In this document: positions 31,977 to 39,953 of the stretch, piece by piece
How positions within the stretch are numbered: the first letter of the stretch is position 1
Layout: the number at the start of each line of letters is the position of its first letter
From: Nocardioides sp. AX2bis
GTDB taxonomy: Bacteria; Actinomycetota; Actinomycetes; Propionibacteriales; Nocardioidaceae
NCBI RefSeq assembly: GCF_902506435.1
Contig: NZ_LR733215.1
Span: 1 to 50,131, forward strand
Direction of reading: 5' to 3'
Length of the DNA stretch: 50,131 bases
Translations under genes and position numbers: made by a program
The notes under the pieces: generated by a model
Database searches by the model: none
The model's input: only the letters and a program-made list of their open reading frames with translations
Told to the model about the DNA's origin: nothing

Positions 31977-32891
31977 GTGACCGATCACGAGCTGCCCGGT
32001 GCCGACGCCCTCCTCCCGGGGCTGGACCCGTTCACGGTCGAGGTGGACGGCGCCACGGTCCGCGGCCGGTCGTCCCACATGACGCCGGGGACCCGGGGCG
32101 TCGTGCTCCTCCTGCACGGCTACCCCCAGACCGGCGCGATGTGGCACCACGTCGCGCCCGCCCTCGTCGCCGACGGGTTCACGGTGGTCGCGCCGGACCT
32201 GCGCGGGTACGGCGCCTCGGCCTGCCACGACGGCGACATGACCTTCCGCGCGATGGCCGGCGACCAGCCCCGGGTCCTCGAGGCGCTGGGTCTCGACCCG
32301 GCCGGGGTCCACGTCGTCGGGCACGACCGGGGGGCCCGCACCGCCCACCGCCTGCTCCTCGACCACCCGGGCCTGGCCCGGTCGGTCGCGCTGCTCGACA
32401 TCCTCCCCACCCTGGACGTCTGGGAGCAGATGGACGCCTGGCTGGCCCGGCGCTACTTCCACTGGACCTTCCTGATCCAGGGCGGCGGCCTGCCCGAGAG
32501 GCTGATCGACGCCGACCCGCAGGCCTGGCTCGACCACGCCCTGGGGGCGCTGGGCGGCACCGACGGGATGACGCCCGCCGCGCTGGCCGAGTACGCCGCC
32601 GCAGCCCGCGTCCCGTCGGTGGTCCACGCCTGGTGCGAGGACTACCGGGCCGGTGCGCGCGCCGACCTCGAGCACGACCGCGCCGACCGCGGACGCACCG
32701 TCGACCTGCCGGCGCTGGTGCTGTGGGGCGACAAGGGGGTCGTGGGCGCCCGGGCCGACCCGGTCGAGGTGTGGCGGTCGTGGTTCCCGGCCGCGGTCGG
32801 CCACGGCGTACCGTCCGGGCACTTCCTCGCCGAGCAGCGGCCCGAGGACGTGCTGGCCGCGCTGCGCACGCACCTGGACGCCGCGGGCTGA
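31977..32891 (+). CDS. haloacetate (fluoroacetate) dehalogenase-like alpha/beta hydrolase
   Basis: This 304-residue hydrolase matches the fluoroacetate dehalogenase family, which replaces halide by hydroxyl through an aspartyl-ester intermediate. All active-site residues known from the Rhodopseudomonas enzyme have counterparts: nucleophile D117 with carboxylate-binding R118 and R121 (GHDRGAR), acid D141 (LLDILP), halide-pocket H162 and W163 (YFHWTFL), Y223 (CEDYRAG), and base H282 (SGHFLAE). The spacing agrees to within five residues. PLVLWG-like strand LPALVLWGDKGVVG is also present. GTG 31977 is set by the -10 element. Whether it prefers fluoro-, chloroacetate or an epoxide is untested. Confidence 0.87.
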   Translation: MTDHELPGADALLPGLDPFTVEVDGATVRGRSSHMTPGTRGVVLLLHGYPQTGAMWHHVAPALVADGFTVVAPDLRGYGASACHDGDMTFRAMAGDQPRVLEALGLDPAGVHVVGHDRGARTAHRLLLDHPGLARSVALLDILPTLDVWEQMDAWLARRYFHWTFLIQGGGLPERLIDADPQAWLDHALGALGGTDGMTPAALAEYAAAARVPSVVHAWCEDYRAGARADLEHDRADRGRTVDLPALVLWGDKGVVGARADPVEVWRSWFPAAVGHGVPSGHFLAEQRPEDVLAALRTHLDAAG

Positions 32892-32935
32892 CCGGCCGCA
32901 CCCCCCGCCTTGGCGGGTGTCGGCACGCTGGGTCC

Positions 32936-34099
32936 ATGAGCCTGCCGCGGAGCCGCACCACCCGTCGTACGAGCGGCCTCGCCGCCGCCGCCCTCGGTCT
33001 GGGGCTGCTCGCGGCCTGTGGCGACGACAGCATCACCTCGGGCGGCGACCCCGACACCGCGGGCCGCGCGAACGCGCCGTCCGGCGCCGTCGCGACCGGC
33101 TCGCCCGAGGACGCGGCGACCGACGAGCTGGCCGTGGCGGAGGTGGCGACCGGGATCACGAGCCCGTGGGGCGTCGTCGAGCTCGGCGACGGCGACCTGC
33201 TCGTCGCCGAGCGGGACACCGCCGAGATCCTGCGCGTGGACCGCGCGACCGGCGAGCAGACGACGGTGGCGACGGTGCCCGGCGTGGTGACCGGCAGCGA
33301 GTCCGGCCTGCTCGGTCTGGCGATGCCGACCGACCAGGACCGGCTGCTGGCCTACTACACCGGCGAGGAGGACGCCCGGGTCGTGTCGATGACCTGGGAC
33401 GGCGAGCGGCTCGGCGACCCGGAGCCGGTGCTGACCGGGATCCCGACCGGTGCGGGCTACCACCAGGGCGGCCGGCTGCTGGTCGGGCCCGACGACCTGC
33501 TCTACGTCGGCACCGGCGACAACGGTGACCCCGCGAACGCCCAGGACCCGGACTCGCTGTCCGGCAAGGTCCTGCGGGTCACCCTCGACGGCGAGCCGGC
33601 GCCCGGCAACCCCGGCGGGACCGAGGTCTACAGCTCGGGCCACCGCAACGTGCAGGGCCTCGCGCTCGACGACGAGGGCCGGCTCTGGGAGGCCGAGTTC
33701 GGCGACGCGGCCTGGGACGAGATCAACCTCGTCGACGCCGGTGGCAACTACGGCTGGCCCGAGGTCGAGGGCAGCGGCGGCGAGGACGTCGCGGGCGAGG
33801 ACTACCTCGACCCCGCCGCGGTCTGGCGCACCGGGGACGCCTCCCCGTCCGGGCTGACGGTCTGGGACGGGTCGCTGTGGCTGGCCTCCCTGCGCGGGGC
33901 GATCCTGTGGGAGGTCCCGCTCCCGCCCGCCGACGGCGAGCCGGTCGGGCAGCCCGTCTCCCACGTGGCGGGCGAGTACGGCCGGCTGCGCACCGTCCTG
34001 CCCAGCACCGACGGCGGCCTGCTGCTCACGACCTCCAACACCGACGGCCGCGGCGACCCGGCGGCCGACGACGACAAGGTGCTCGCGCTGAGGCGCTGA
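32936..34099 (+). CDS. PQQ-dependent sugar dehydrogenase-like lipoprotein (GSDH family)
   Basis: This 387-residue exported protein has a lipoprotein signal (SGLAAAALGLGLLAACGDD, lipidated Cys) and a Ser/Ala/Thr spacer. A six-bladed beta-propeller of the glucose/sorbosone dehydrogenase family follows. Family motifs are LEVPWGV-like TGITSPWGVVEL, ESGLLGLAM, YYTG, GYHQGGRLLVGPDDLLYVGTGDN, SGKVLRVTLDG, YSSGHRNVQGLALDDEGRLWEAEFG, DEINLVDAGGNYGWPEVEG. The conserved histidine and arginine that contact PQQ in relatives appear present (GYHQGG, GHRN). PQQ synthesis genes are not seen here. ATG 32936 gives the signal peptide. Confidence 0.88.
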   Translation: MSLPRSRTTRRTSGLAAAALGLGLLAACGDDSITSGGDPDTAGRANAPSGAVATGSPEDAATDELAVAEVATGITSPWGVVELGDGDLLVAERDTAEILRVDRATGEQTTVATVPGVVTGSESGLLGLAMPTDQDRLLAYYTGEEDARVVSMTWDGERLGDPEPVLTGIPTGAGYHQGGRLLVGPDDLLYVGTGDNGDPANAQDPDSLSGKVLRVTLDGEPAPGNPGGTEVYSSGHRNVQGLALDDEGRLWEAEFGDAAWDEINLVDAGGNYGWPEVEGSGGEDVAGEDYLDPAAVWRTGDASPSGLTVWDGSLWLASLRGAILWEVPLPPADGEPVGQPVSHVAGEYGRLRTVLPSTDGGLLLTTSNTDGRGDPAADDDKVLALRR

Positions 34100-34120
34100 G
34101 GGTCGGTTGCGCCGGCGGGG

Positions 34121-34852
34121 CTACTCCGGCAGCGGGGTGACCGGCAGGTCGCCGAGCCCGGCGAGGGCGGGGAGGTAGGCCCCCACGTCACCGCGCACGG
34201 TCCACGACCGCAGCTGCGCCTCGGTCCGCCGCGACGACAGCGCCCGCGCCAGGTCGAAGTCGTCGGCCTCCAGCCGGGTCGGTGCCTCCTCGACCGTGCC
34301 CGCGTTGACCCAGGTCCAGCCGGGTCCCACCAGGGCGATCGGTGGCAGGTCGACCACCGTGCCGGCGAACCGGTCGGCCATCCTCTCCCGCACGATCGTC
34401 AGCTCCGGGGTGTCCCGCGCCCCCGGCCGGTCGAGGGCGCCGCGCAGGTCCTGCTCGTGGATCACCACGTCGTTGAGCGGGCGGGAGCCGTTCTCACGCA
34501 TCCACGCCACCAGGCCGTCGGCGTGCGCGCGCCACTCCTCGACGAGCTCGGTGACGTCGCGGTCCTTGCGCCGGGCCACCTGACGGTCGGTCCAGCCTGG
34601 GTTGTGGTCGTCGGGCTCGTCACCGTCGAGGACGTCGGTGGCCAGCCCCACCATGTGCGACAGCAGGTCCCGCGCGGTCCAGTCAGGGCAGGCCGGCACG
34701 TGCCGTTCCAGGACGGCGGGGGTCTCGGAGGCGACGGCCAGGACCAGGTCACAGACCCGGTCGGCCGCCGCGCGCCAGCGCAGCACCGGGTCGGGCTCGG
34801 GGGAGGACGGCACGTCGGGGGTCGGGAGCACGGGGTCGGTCACCCGTCTCAT
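34121..34852 (-). CDS. maleylpyruvate isomerase family mycothiol-dependent enzyme
   Basis: This 243-residue protein of the DinB-like mycothiol-dependent family (TIGR03083-type) has the N-terminal helix signature VPACPDWTARDLLSHMVGLATDVL. The metal-ligand histidine is in SHMVG, and a second conserved histidine segment is NDVVIHEQDLRGAL. Members use mycothiol as cofactor or act in its transfer reactions; the substrate here is unknown. ATG 34852 is taken as start, with GTG 34843 a near alternative. The open frame extends further upstream with proline-rich, non-homologous sequence. It is divergent from the ytxH-like gene. Confidence 0.82.
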   Translation of the reverse strand: MRRVTDPVLPTPDVPSSPEPDPVLRWRAAADRVCDLVLAVASETPAVLERHVPACPDWTARDLLSHMVGLATDVLDGDEPDDHNPGWTDRQVARRKDRDVTELVEEWRAHADGLVAWMRENGSRPLNDVVIHEQDLRGALDRPGARDTPELTIVRERMADRFAGTVVDLPPIALVGPGWTWVNAGTVEEAPTRLEADDFDLARALSSRRTEAQLRSWTVRGDVGAYLPALAGLGDLPVTPLPE

Positions 34853-35012
34853 CCAAGTCTGCTCGTCGGGCCCGATCCACCCCCAGGCAGGTGGTGGGCC
34901 GGTCCAGACCGCTGCGACCGTAGGGATTCGGCGCGGACCGCGACCCGACGCAGGCGCACTCCGCCGCCCGGGGCGCGCCCTGGTCCCGCCCCCCGATGAG
35001 AGGAACAGCCCC

Positions 35013-35423
35013 ATGGGCAAGTTGACGATGCTGGCGGCCGGAGCCGCCGGGTACGTGCTCGGCGCCCGCGCCGGCCGTGACCGCTACGACCAGATCGCCG
35101 CCACGGCCGGCAAGGTGTGGCGCGACCCGCGCGTCCAGACCCGCAAGGACCAGGCCGCCGACGTCGCCAAGGACGCGGCCTCGACGGCCGCCAGCCAGGC
35201 CGGCGACCTCGCCCAGCAGGCGGCGGGCAGCGCCAAGCAGGCGGCGGGCTCCGCGAAGGCCGGGGTCCAGGACACGCTGTCGTCCAGCGACGACGAGACG
35301 ACCTCGGCCGGTCCGGTCATCCCGTCGACCGACGCGGTCCCCGACTCCGGCGTCACCCCCGGTGACGTCGCGCCCCCGGCCTTCCCGGCCGACCCGGGCC
35401 AGCCGGACGGACCGACCCGATGA
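35013..35423 (+). CDS. YtxH-like small protein
   Basis: This 136-residue protein starts MGKLTMLAAGAAGYVLGARAGRDRYDQI, the glycine-rich short membrane helix typical of YtxH-like stress proteins. An alanine/lysine amphipathic helical stretch follows (AADVAKDAASTAASQAGDLAQQAAGSAKQAAGSAKAG). The C-terminus is Pro/Asp-rich. It lies first in a four-gene cluster with overlapping ends (holin-like, DUF3618, YihY). GAGAGGA lies about ten bases before ATG 35013. The function is unknown; related genes respond to general stress. Confidence 0.75.
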   Translation: MGKLTMLAAGAAGYVLGARAGRDRYDQIAATAGKVWRDPRVQTRKDQAADVAKDAASTAASQAGDLAQQAAGSAKQAAGSAKAGVQDTLSSSDDETTSAGPVIPSTDAVPDSGVTPGDVAPPAFPADPGQPDGPTR

Positions 35424-35863
35424 GCGGCACCACCGGCCCGGGCAGCACCTCGCTCGGCAGCACCGGCTCCCCCGCCGGCGGTGAGCCCACCACCGGCCGG
35501 CTGGTCCACGACCTGACCGAGCAGACCCGCGAGCTCGTCCGCGGCGAGGTGGCGCTGGCCAAGGCCGAGCTCGGCGACACCGTCAAGCACGTCGGCATCG
35601 GTGCCGGCCTCTTCGGCGGCGCCGGGCTGATCGCGCTGTACGGCGTCGGTGCGCTCGTGACCGCCGCGATCGCCGGGCTCGCCGTCGTCCTCGACGTGTG
35701 GCTCGCGGCGCTGATCGTCGGCGTCGTGCTGCTCGCCGTCGCCGGCGTGGCTGCCCTGCTCGGCAAGAAGCAGGTCACCCAGGCCACCCCGGCCGTGCCC
35801 GCCACCCAGCGCGGCGTCCAGCGTGACGTCGCCACCCTCAAGGAAGGCACCCACCGTGGCTGA
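35420..35863 (+). CDS. phage holin superfamily / DUF1469-type membrane protein
   Basis: This 147-residue protein has a G/S/T-rich leader and an amphipathic segment (TGRLVHDLTEQTRELVRGEVALAKAELGDTVKHVGIG). Two membrane helices follow (GAGLFGGAGLIALYGVGALVTAAIAGLAVVLDVW... and ALIVGVVLLAVAGVAALLG). This arrangement is that of the Actinobacteria 'phage holin family' proteins, which despite the name are chromosomal and of unknown role. ATG 35420 overlaps the ytxH-like stop (ATGA), and the end overlaps the DUF3618 start by eight bases. Confidence 0.82.
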   Translation: MSGTTGPGSTSLGSTGSPAGGEPTTGRLVHDLTEQTRELVRGEVALAKAELGDTVKHVGIGAGLFGGAGLIALYGVGALVTAAIAGLAVVLDVWLAALIVGVVLLAVAGVAALLGKKQVTQATPAVPATQRGVQRDVATLKEGTHRG

Positions 35864-36122
35864 CCAGAACCCCACCGGCGACGACCAGTCCGCCGCGAAG
35901 CCGACGAGTCCCGAGGTCGCCCGGATCGAGGCCGACCTCGAGCAGACCCGCGAGCGCCTGGCCGAGACCGTCGACGCCCTCGGCGCGAAGCTCGACGTCA
36001 AGACCCGCACCACCGAGAAGGTCACCGAGCTCCGTGAGGAGCGCGGCACCGAGATCGCGGTCGCCGCCGGCACGGTCGTGGCCCTGCTCGTGGTCCTCGT
36101 CGTGTGGCGCCGGCGCCGCTGA
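35856..36122 (+). CDS. DUF3618 family small membrane protein
   Basis: This 88-residue protein has the DUF3618 signature PEVARIEADLEQTRERLAETVDALGAKLDVK. A single C-terminal helix (IAVAAGTVVALLVVLVVW) ends in a four-arginine anchor. GTG 35856 has AAGGAAGG at about 35840 and overlaps the previous stop. DUF3618 genes regularly follow YtxH/holin-like genes in actinobacteria, suggesting a shared envelope function. The helix-anchored coiled segment may pair with the helical ytxH-like product (inference). Confidence 0.85.
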   Translation: MADQNPTGDDQSAAKPTSPEVARIEADLEQTRERLAETVDALGAKLDVKTRTTEKVTELREERGTEIAVAAGTVVALLVVLVVWRRRR

Positions 36123-36124
36123 CG

Positions 36125-37207
36125 ATGGCGGACCGCACCGGCACCACCACGGCACCCGACCCGGAGAGCCCGGCCAAGCCCGACGACCCCACGGACCTGA
36201 CGAAGCCGTCGAAGAAGTACGTCCTGCGCGCCTCCCTCCGTGAGTTCGGCGAGGACCAGTGCACCGACCTCGCGGCGGCGCTGACCTACTACGCCGTGCT
36301 GGCGCTGTTCCCCGGCCTGATCGCGCTGCTGTCCCTGGTGGGGCTGGTGGGTCGCGGCCCGGACACCGTCGACGCGATCCTGCAGGTCCTGCGCGACGTC
36401 GGGGCCGGGTCCGTCGTGCCGACGATCCAGCCGATCCTGGAGGGCCTGGCCACCGCGCCCGGCGCCGGGGTCGCGCTCGTGGTCGGCCTGGCCACCGCCC
36501 TGTGGTCGGCGTCGGGCTACGTCAACGCCTTCGGCCGCGCGATGAACCGGATCCTCGAGGTCGAGGAGGGTCGTCCGGTCTGGAAGCTGCGCCCGGTGAT
36601 GCTCCTGGTCACCGTGGTGACGGTCGCCCTCGCGGCGCTCGTGCTGCTCGCGCTGGTCCTCACCGGGCCGGCAGCCTCCGCCGTCGGCAACGCCCTCGGG
36701 CTCGGCGAGTCGGTCGTGCTGATCTGGAACATCGCCAAGTGGCCGGTGATCCTGCTGGTCGTCGGGGCGATCGTGGCGCTGCTGTACTACGCCACGCCCA
36801 ACATCAAGCAGCCCCGCTTCAAGTGGATCTCCGTCGGGGCCGGCGTCGCGATCCTCGTGTGGGTGCTCGCCTCGGCCGCCTTCGGGTTCTACGTCGCCGG
36901 GTTCTCCAGCTACGGCAAGACGTACGGCTCGCTGGCCGGCGTGATCGTCTTCCTGCTCTGGCTCTGGATCACGAACCTCGCGCTGCTCCTCGGCGCCGAG
37001 ATCGACTCCGAGCTCGAGCGGGCCCGCCAGCTCCAGGCCGGCATGCCGGCCGAGGACGAGCTCCAGCTGCCCGCCCGCGACACCCGGAACATCGTCAAGG
37101 CCGAGCGCAAGCGCGACGGCGACCGGCGACGGGCCCGCGAGCTGCGGCTCACCGGCGGACGGTCCCTGGACCCCGGCGAGGACCCCGGACCGGACTCCCG
37201 GCACTGA
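36125..37207 (+). CDS. YihY/virulence factor BrkB family membrane protein
   Basis: This 360-residue inner-membrane protein has the BrkB-type core of six helices: LREFGEDQCTDLAAALTYYAVLALFPGLIALLSLVGLVG, then LVVGLATALWSASGYVNAFGRAMNRI, VTVALAALVLLALVLTG, WPVILLVVGAIVALLYYATPNI, VASFGF-like ILVWVLASAAFGFYVAGF and GVIVFLLWLWITNLALLLGAEIDSELER. The last 60 residues are charged. Once annotated as RNase BN, the family is now regarded as of unknown transport or envelope function. It starts two bases after DUF3618 and closes the four-gene cluster. Confidence 0.88.
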   Translation: MADRTGTTTAPDPESPAKPDDPTDLTKPSKKYVLRASLREFGEDQCTDLAAALTYYAVLALFPGLIALLSLVGLVGRGPDTVDAILQVLRDVGAGSVVPTIQPILEGLATAPGAGVALVVGLATALWSASGYVNAFGRAMNRILEVEEGRPVWKLRPVMLLVTVVTVALAALVLLALVLTGPAASAVGNALGLGESVVLIWNIAKWPVILLVVGAIVALLYYATPNIKQPRFKWISVGAGVAILVWVLASAAFGFYVAGFSSYGKTYGSLAGVIVFLLWLWITNLALLLGAEIDSELERARQLQAGMPAEDELQLPARDTRNIVKAERKRDGDRRRARELRLTGGRSLDPGEDPGPDSRH

Positions 37208-37222
37208 CGCACGATCGGCACC

Positions 37223-37252
37223 GGTCCCGGGGGGTCTGACCTCCCCGGGGCC
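37223..37252 (+). terminator. GC-rich hairpin after the YihY gene
   Basis: GGTCCCGGGG pairs with CCCCGGGGCC across a short loop, about 16 bases past the stop at 37207. There is no T-tract. It would separate the membrane cluster from the P450 gene. Confidence 0.4.
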
Positions 37253-37274
37253 GGAGCCGTGATGCACTAGGCGC

Positions 37275-38627
37275 GTGCGGATCCCCAGCACCCTGTCGCG
37301 CACCGTCGGACCGCTGCTGCTGCGGCGGGCCGGGCGGAACGGCATCGACCTCCGGACCCTGCGCTTCCTGCCGGCCTCGATCACGCTGCCGGTGCGCCGC
37401 GTCGGGGTGGACCCCCTCCCGGCCCTGGGTCGGATCCGCGAGGAGGAGCCGGTACGCCGGCTGACCACCCTCTTCGGCAAGGGCATCTGGCTGGTCAGCG
37501 GCTACGACGAGGCCCGCACCGTGCTCGGGGACGCCGCCTCGTGGAGCAACGACCTCGGCCAGTTCGTCTCCCAGGACGGGCGCGGCGACTCCGAGCAGAT
37601 CGGCGGGCTCGGGATGACCGACGCGCCGCTGCACACCGAGCTGCGCCGCTGCCTGACCCCGGAGTTCACCCGCCGGCGTCTTGCCCGGCTGGCGCCGCGC
37701 ATCGACGAGATCGTCGAGGCACGTCTCGAGGCCGTGGCCGCGGCCGGCCCCGAGGTCGACCTCGTCGCCGAGTACGCGTTCCCGGTGCCCTTCGAGGTCA
37801 TCTGCGAGCTGCTCGGCCTGCCCGTCGAGGACCGGGACGCGTTCCGCGCCCTCGGCGCGGCCCGCTTCGACCTGACCCAGGGCGGGGCCGGGGTGTTCGG
37901 CGCGGCCGCCGAGACCCGCGAGTTCCTCATCGACGCCGTCGCCCGGCAGCGCGCCGCGCCCGGCGACGGCCTGATCGGTGCCCTGCTGCGCGACCACGGC
38001 GACCGGCTCGACGACGTCACCCTCGGCGGCATGGCCGACGGGGTCTTCCTCGGCGGCTACGAGACCAGCGCGTCGATGATCGCGCTGGGGGCCTACCTGC
38101 TCGCCGGGTCGCCCGAGGCCCTGCAACGGCTGCGCGGCAGCGACGACGACGTCGACGCGGTCGTCGAGGAGATGCTGCGCCACCTCACCGTGGTGCAGAT
38201 CGCCTTCCTGCGCTTCGCCCGCCACGACCTCGAGCTGGGTGGCCGCACCATCCGCGAGGGCGACTGCGTCGGGGTGTCCCTGCTGGCCGCCGACCGGGAC
38301 CGGCGCCTCACCGGAGGCGACGACCGGTTCGATCCCGCCCGCGAGCCGGGGCGGCACCTCGCCTTCGGCTGGGGCATGCACCGCTGCCTGGGCGCGGAGC
38401 TGGCCCGGATGGAGCTGCGCGCAGCGCTGCGCGGGCTGGCCCACCGGTTCCCCGACCTCGCGATCGCCCAGGACGCGACGACCCTGCCGTGGCGGGACCT
38501 CTCGGCGGTCTACGGCGTGGACGCGCTCCCGGTCCGGCTGTGGCCGGCCGACCCGGTCCCGCAGGCACCGGCCGCCGCCCGCAGTCGGCTCAGCGTCCGG
38601 GCCGCAGCCGGCGCGCTGCGCCGCTGA
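37275..38627 (+). CDS. cytochrome P450
   Basis: This 450-residue soluble bacterial P450 is a haem monooxygenase. The I-helix oxygen-binding region is FLGGYETSASMIALGAY. The K-helix ExxR is in VVEEMLRHLTVV. The haem-binding loop reads FGWGMHRCLGAELAR, with C371 as the thiolate ligand. The K'-helix to meander segment is GDDRFDPAREPGRHLAFG. No ferredoxin or reductase gene is adjacent, so electrons must come from elsewhere. GTG 37275 starts the frame. Its 3' end overlaps the convergent SnoaL/LEH-like gene by 38 bp. Substrate unknown. Confidence 0.92.
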   Translation: MRIPSTLSRTVGPLLLRRAGRNGIDLRTLRFLPASITLPVRRVGVDPLPALGRIREEEPVRRLTTLFGKGIWLVSGYDEARTVLGDAASWSNDLGQFVSQDGRGDSEQIGGLGMTDAPLHTELRRCLTPEFTRRRLARLAPRIDEIVEARLEAVAAAGPEVDLVAEYAFPVPFEVICELLGLPVEDRDAFRALGAARFDLTQGGAGVFGAAAETREFLIDAVARQRAAPGDGLIGALLRDHGDRLDDVTLGGMADGVFLGGYETSASMIALGAYLLAGSPEALQRLRGSDDDVDAVVEEMLRHLTVVQIAFLRFARHDLELGGRTIREGDCVGVSLLAADRDRRLTGGDDRFDPAREPGRHLAFGWGMHRCLGAELARMELRAALRGLAHRFPDLAIAQDATTLPWRDLSAVYGVDALPVRLWPADPVPQAPAAARSRLSVRAAAGALRR

Positions 38628-39057
38628 CGCCACCGACCAGGCCGGCCAGCGCGCCGCCGACCGCGCCCGCGGTCGCCAGTCCGACCGAGCCCCAGGTGAA
38701 GTGGTCCTCCCAGAGCACGATCCGGCCGCGGCGCACCCGGAAGGTGCCCTGCACCGGGAAGCTGGTGGCCAGCGGCCCGGTCCGGATCGTGTCGACCCGG
38801 TCGGTCAGCACCACGTCGCCCGCGGTCGCGATGTGGCGCATCACGACCTCGACCGCCACCCCGCGGGCGTCCAGGCCCTCCAGCACGGCCCCGACCCGGC
38901 GCCCGCGCAGGGTCGGCAGGCCGGTGTTGCGCCACACGACGTCCTCGTCGAGCAGGGCCACCGCGCCGGCCGTGTCACCGGTCTGCAGGGCGATCCAGAA
39001 GCGCTGGACGACGTCGAGGGGCGCGACCTCGGTGGCGGTGTCGGCGGGGGAGACCAT
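38590..39057 (-). CDS. SnoaL-like / limonene-1,2-epoxide hydrolase family protein
   Basis: This 155-residue protein has an NTF2-like fold at residues 15-125: VVQRFWIALQTGDTAGAVALLDEDVVWRNTGLPTLRGRR, then a beta-strand set ending in FRVRRGRIVLWEDHFTWGS. The charged pair expected in limonene-epoxide hydrolases (Asp/Arg) could be in VLTDRVD. The C-terminal 30 residues are a Gly/Ala-rich hydrophobic helix, so it may associate with membrane. It is convergent with the P450. A -10 element six bases before the ATG suggests a leaderless mRNA. Catalysis is not certain. Confidence 0.75.
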   Translation of the reverse strand: MVSPADTATEVAPLDVVQRFWIALQTGDTAGAVALLDEDVVWRNTGLPTLRGRRVGAVLEGLDARGVAVEVVMRHIATAGDVVLTDRVDTIRTGPLATSFPVQGTFRVRRGRIVLWEDHFTWGSVGLATAGAVGGALAGLVGGVSGAARRLRPGR

Positions 39058-39063
39058 GGACCC

Positions 39064-39069
39064 AGCCTA
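39064..39069 (-). promoter_or_regulatory. -10 element of SnoaL/LEH gene, leaderless type
   Basis: TAGGCT on the minus strand ends six bases before ATG 39057. Confidence 0.5.
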
Positions 39070-39098
39070 GGAGGGCCCGGCGGGCCCGCTCGAGGTGG

Positions 39099-39953
39099 TC
39101 ACTTCGAGCTGGCCCGGGCGTACTGCCGCACCGAGAGCGGCACGAAGACCGCCAGGATCAGCACCACCCACAGCAGCGTGTAGAGCGCCGGGTGCTGCAG
39201 CGACCACACGTCGGGTGCGGGCACGGTCGGATCGATGTTGCCGAACAGCTCGCGGGAGGCCTGGGTCAGCGCCGAGACGGGGTTCCACTCCACGAACACC
39301 CGGAGCCCGCTGGAGAACGACTCCAGGGGGACGAAGGCGTTGGAGACGAAGGTCAGCGGGAAGATCACGATGAACGAGGCGTTGTTGATCACCTCGACGC
39401 TGGGCACCAGCAGGCCGACCCAGGCCATCACCCAGCTGATCGCGTAGGCGAAGACGAGCAGCAGCAGGAAGCCGGCCAGCATGTCGACCACGCCCTCGCG
39501 GGCCCGCCAGCCGACCAGCAGCCCGGTCAGCGCCATGATGATCAGCGACAGCACGTTGTAGACCACGTCGGAGGCGGTGCGGCCCACCAGGACCGCCGAG
39601 GGCGACATCGGCAGCGAACGGAACCGGTCGATGATCCCCTTCTGCATGTCCTCGGCGATGCCGGCACCGGTGAAGGTGGCGCCGAAGACGACGGTCTGGG
39701 CGAAGATCCCGCCGATCAGGAACTCGCGGTACGGCACGTCGCCGCCCGGGTCGATCGCCCCGCCGAAGACGTAGGCGAAGAGCAACACGAACATGATCGG
39801 CGAGATCAGCACGAAGACGAGCACCTCGGGCACCCGCTTGATCTTGATCAGGTTGCGCTTGGCGACCACCCACCCGTCGGAGGCGGCGCGGGCCGGGCCG
39901 CCCCGGCGCGGTGGGGTCGGGGTGCTGCTGCCGGTGCTGGTCACGGTGCTCAT
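39099..39953 (-). CDS. ABC-2 type transporter permease (DrrB-like)
   Basis: This 284-residue permease has six helices of the ABC-2 family: VLVFVLISPIMFVLLFAYVFGGAI, FLIGGIFAQTVVFGATFTGAGIAEDMQKGIIDRFRSLPMSPSAVLVGRT (the family signature), VLSLIIMALTGLLVGW, FLLLLVFAYAISWVMAWVGLLV, FIVIFPLTFVSNAFVPLESFSSGL and YTLLWVVLILAVFVPLSVRQY. It pairs with the ATPase gene directly upstream, overlapping by four bases (ATGA). DrrAB systems export drugs or lipids; the cargo here is unknown. Confidence 0.92.
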   Translation of the reverse strand: MSTVTSTGSSTPTPPRRGGPARAASDGWVVAKRNLIKIKRVPEVLVFVLISPIMFVLLFAYVFGGAIDPGGDVPYREFLIGGIFAQTVVFGATFTGAGIAEDMQKGIIDRFRSLPMSPSAVLVGRTASDVVYNVLSLIIMALTGLLVGWRAREGVVDMLAGFLLLLVFAYAISWVMAWVGLLVPSVEVINNASFIVIFPLTFVSNAFVPLESFSSGLRVFVEWNPVSALTQASRELFGNIDPTVPAPDVWSLQHPALYTLLWVVLILAVFVPLSVRQYARASSK

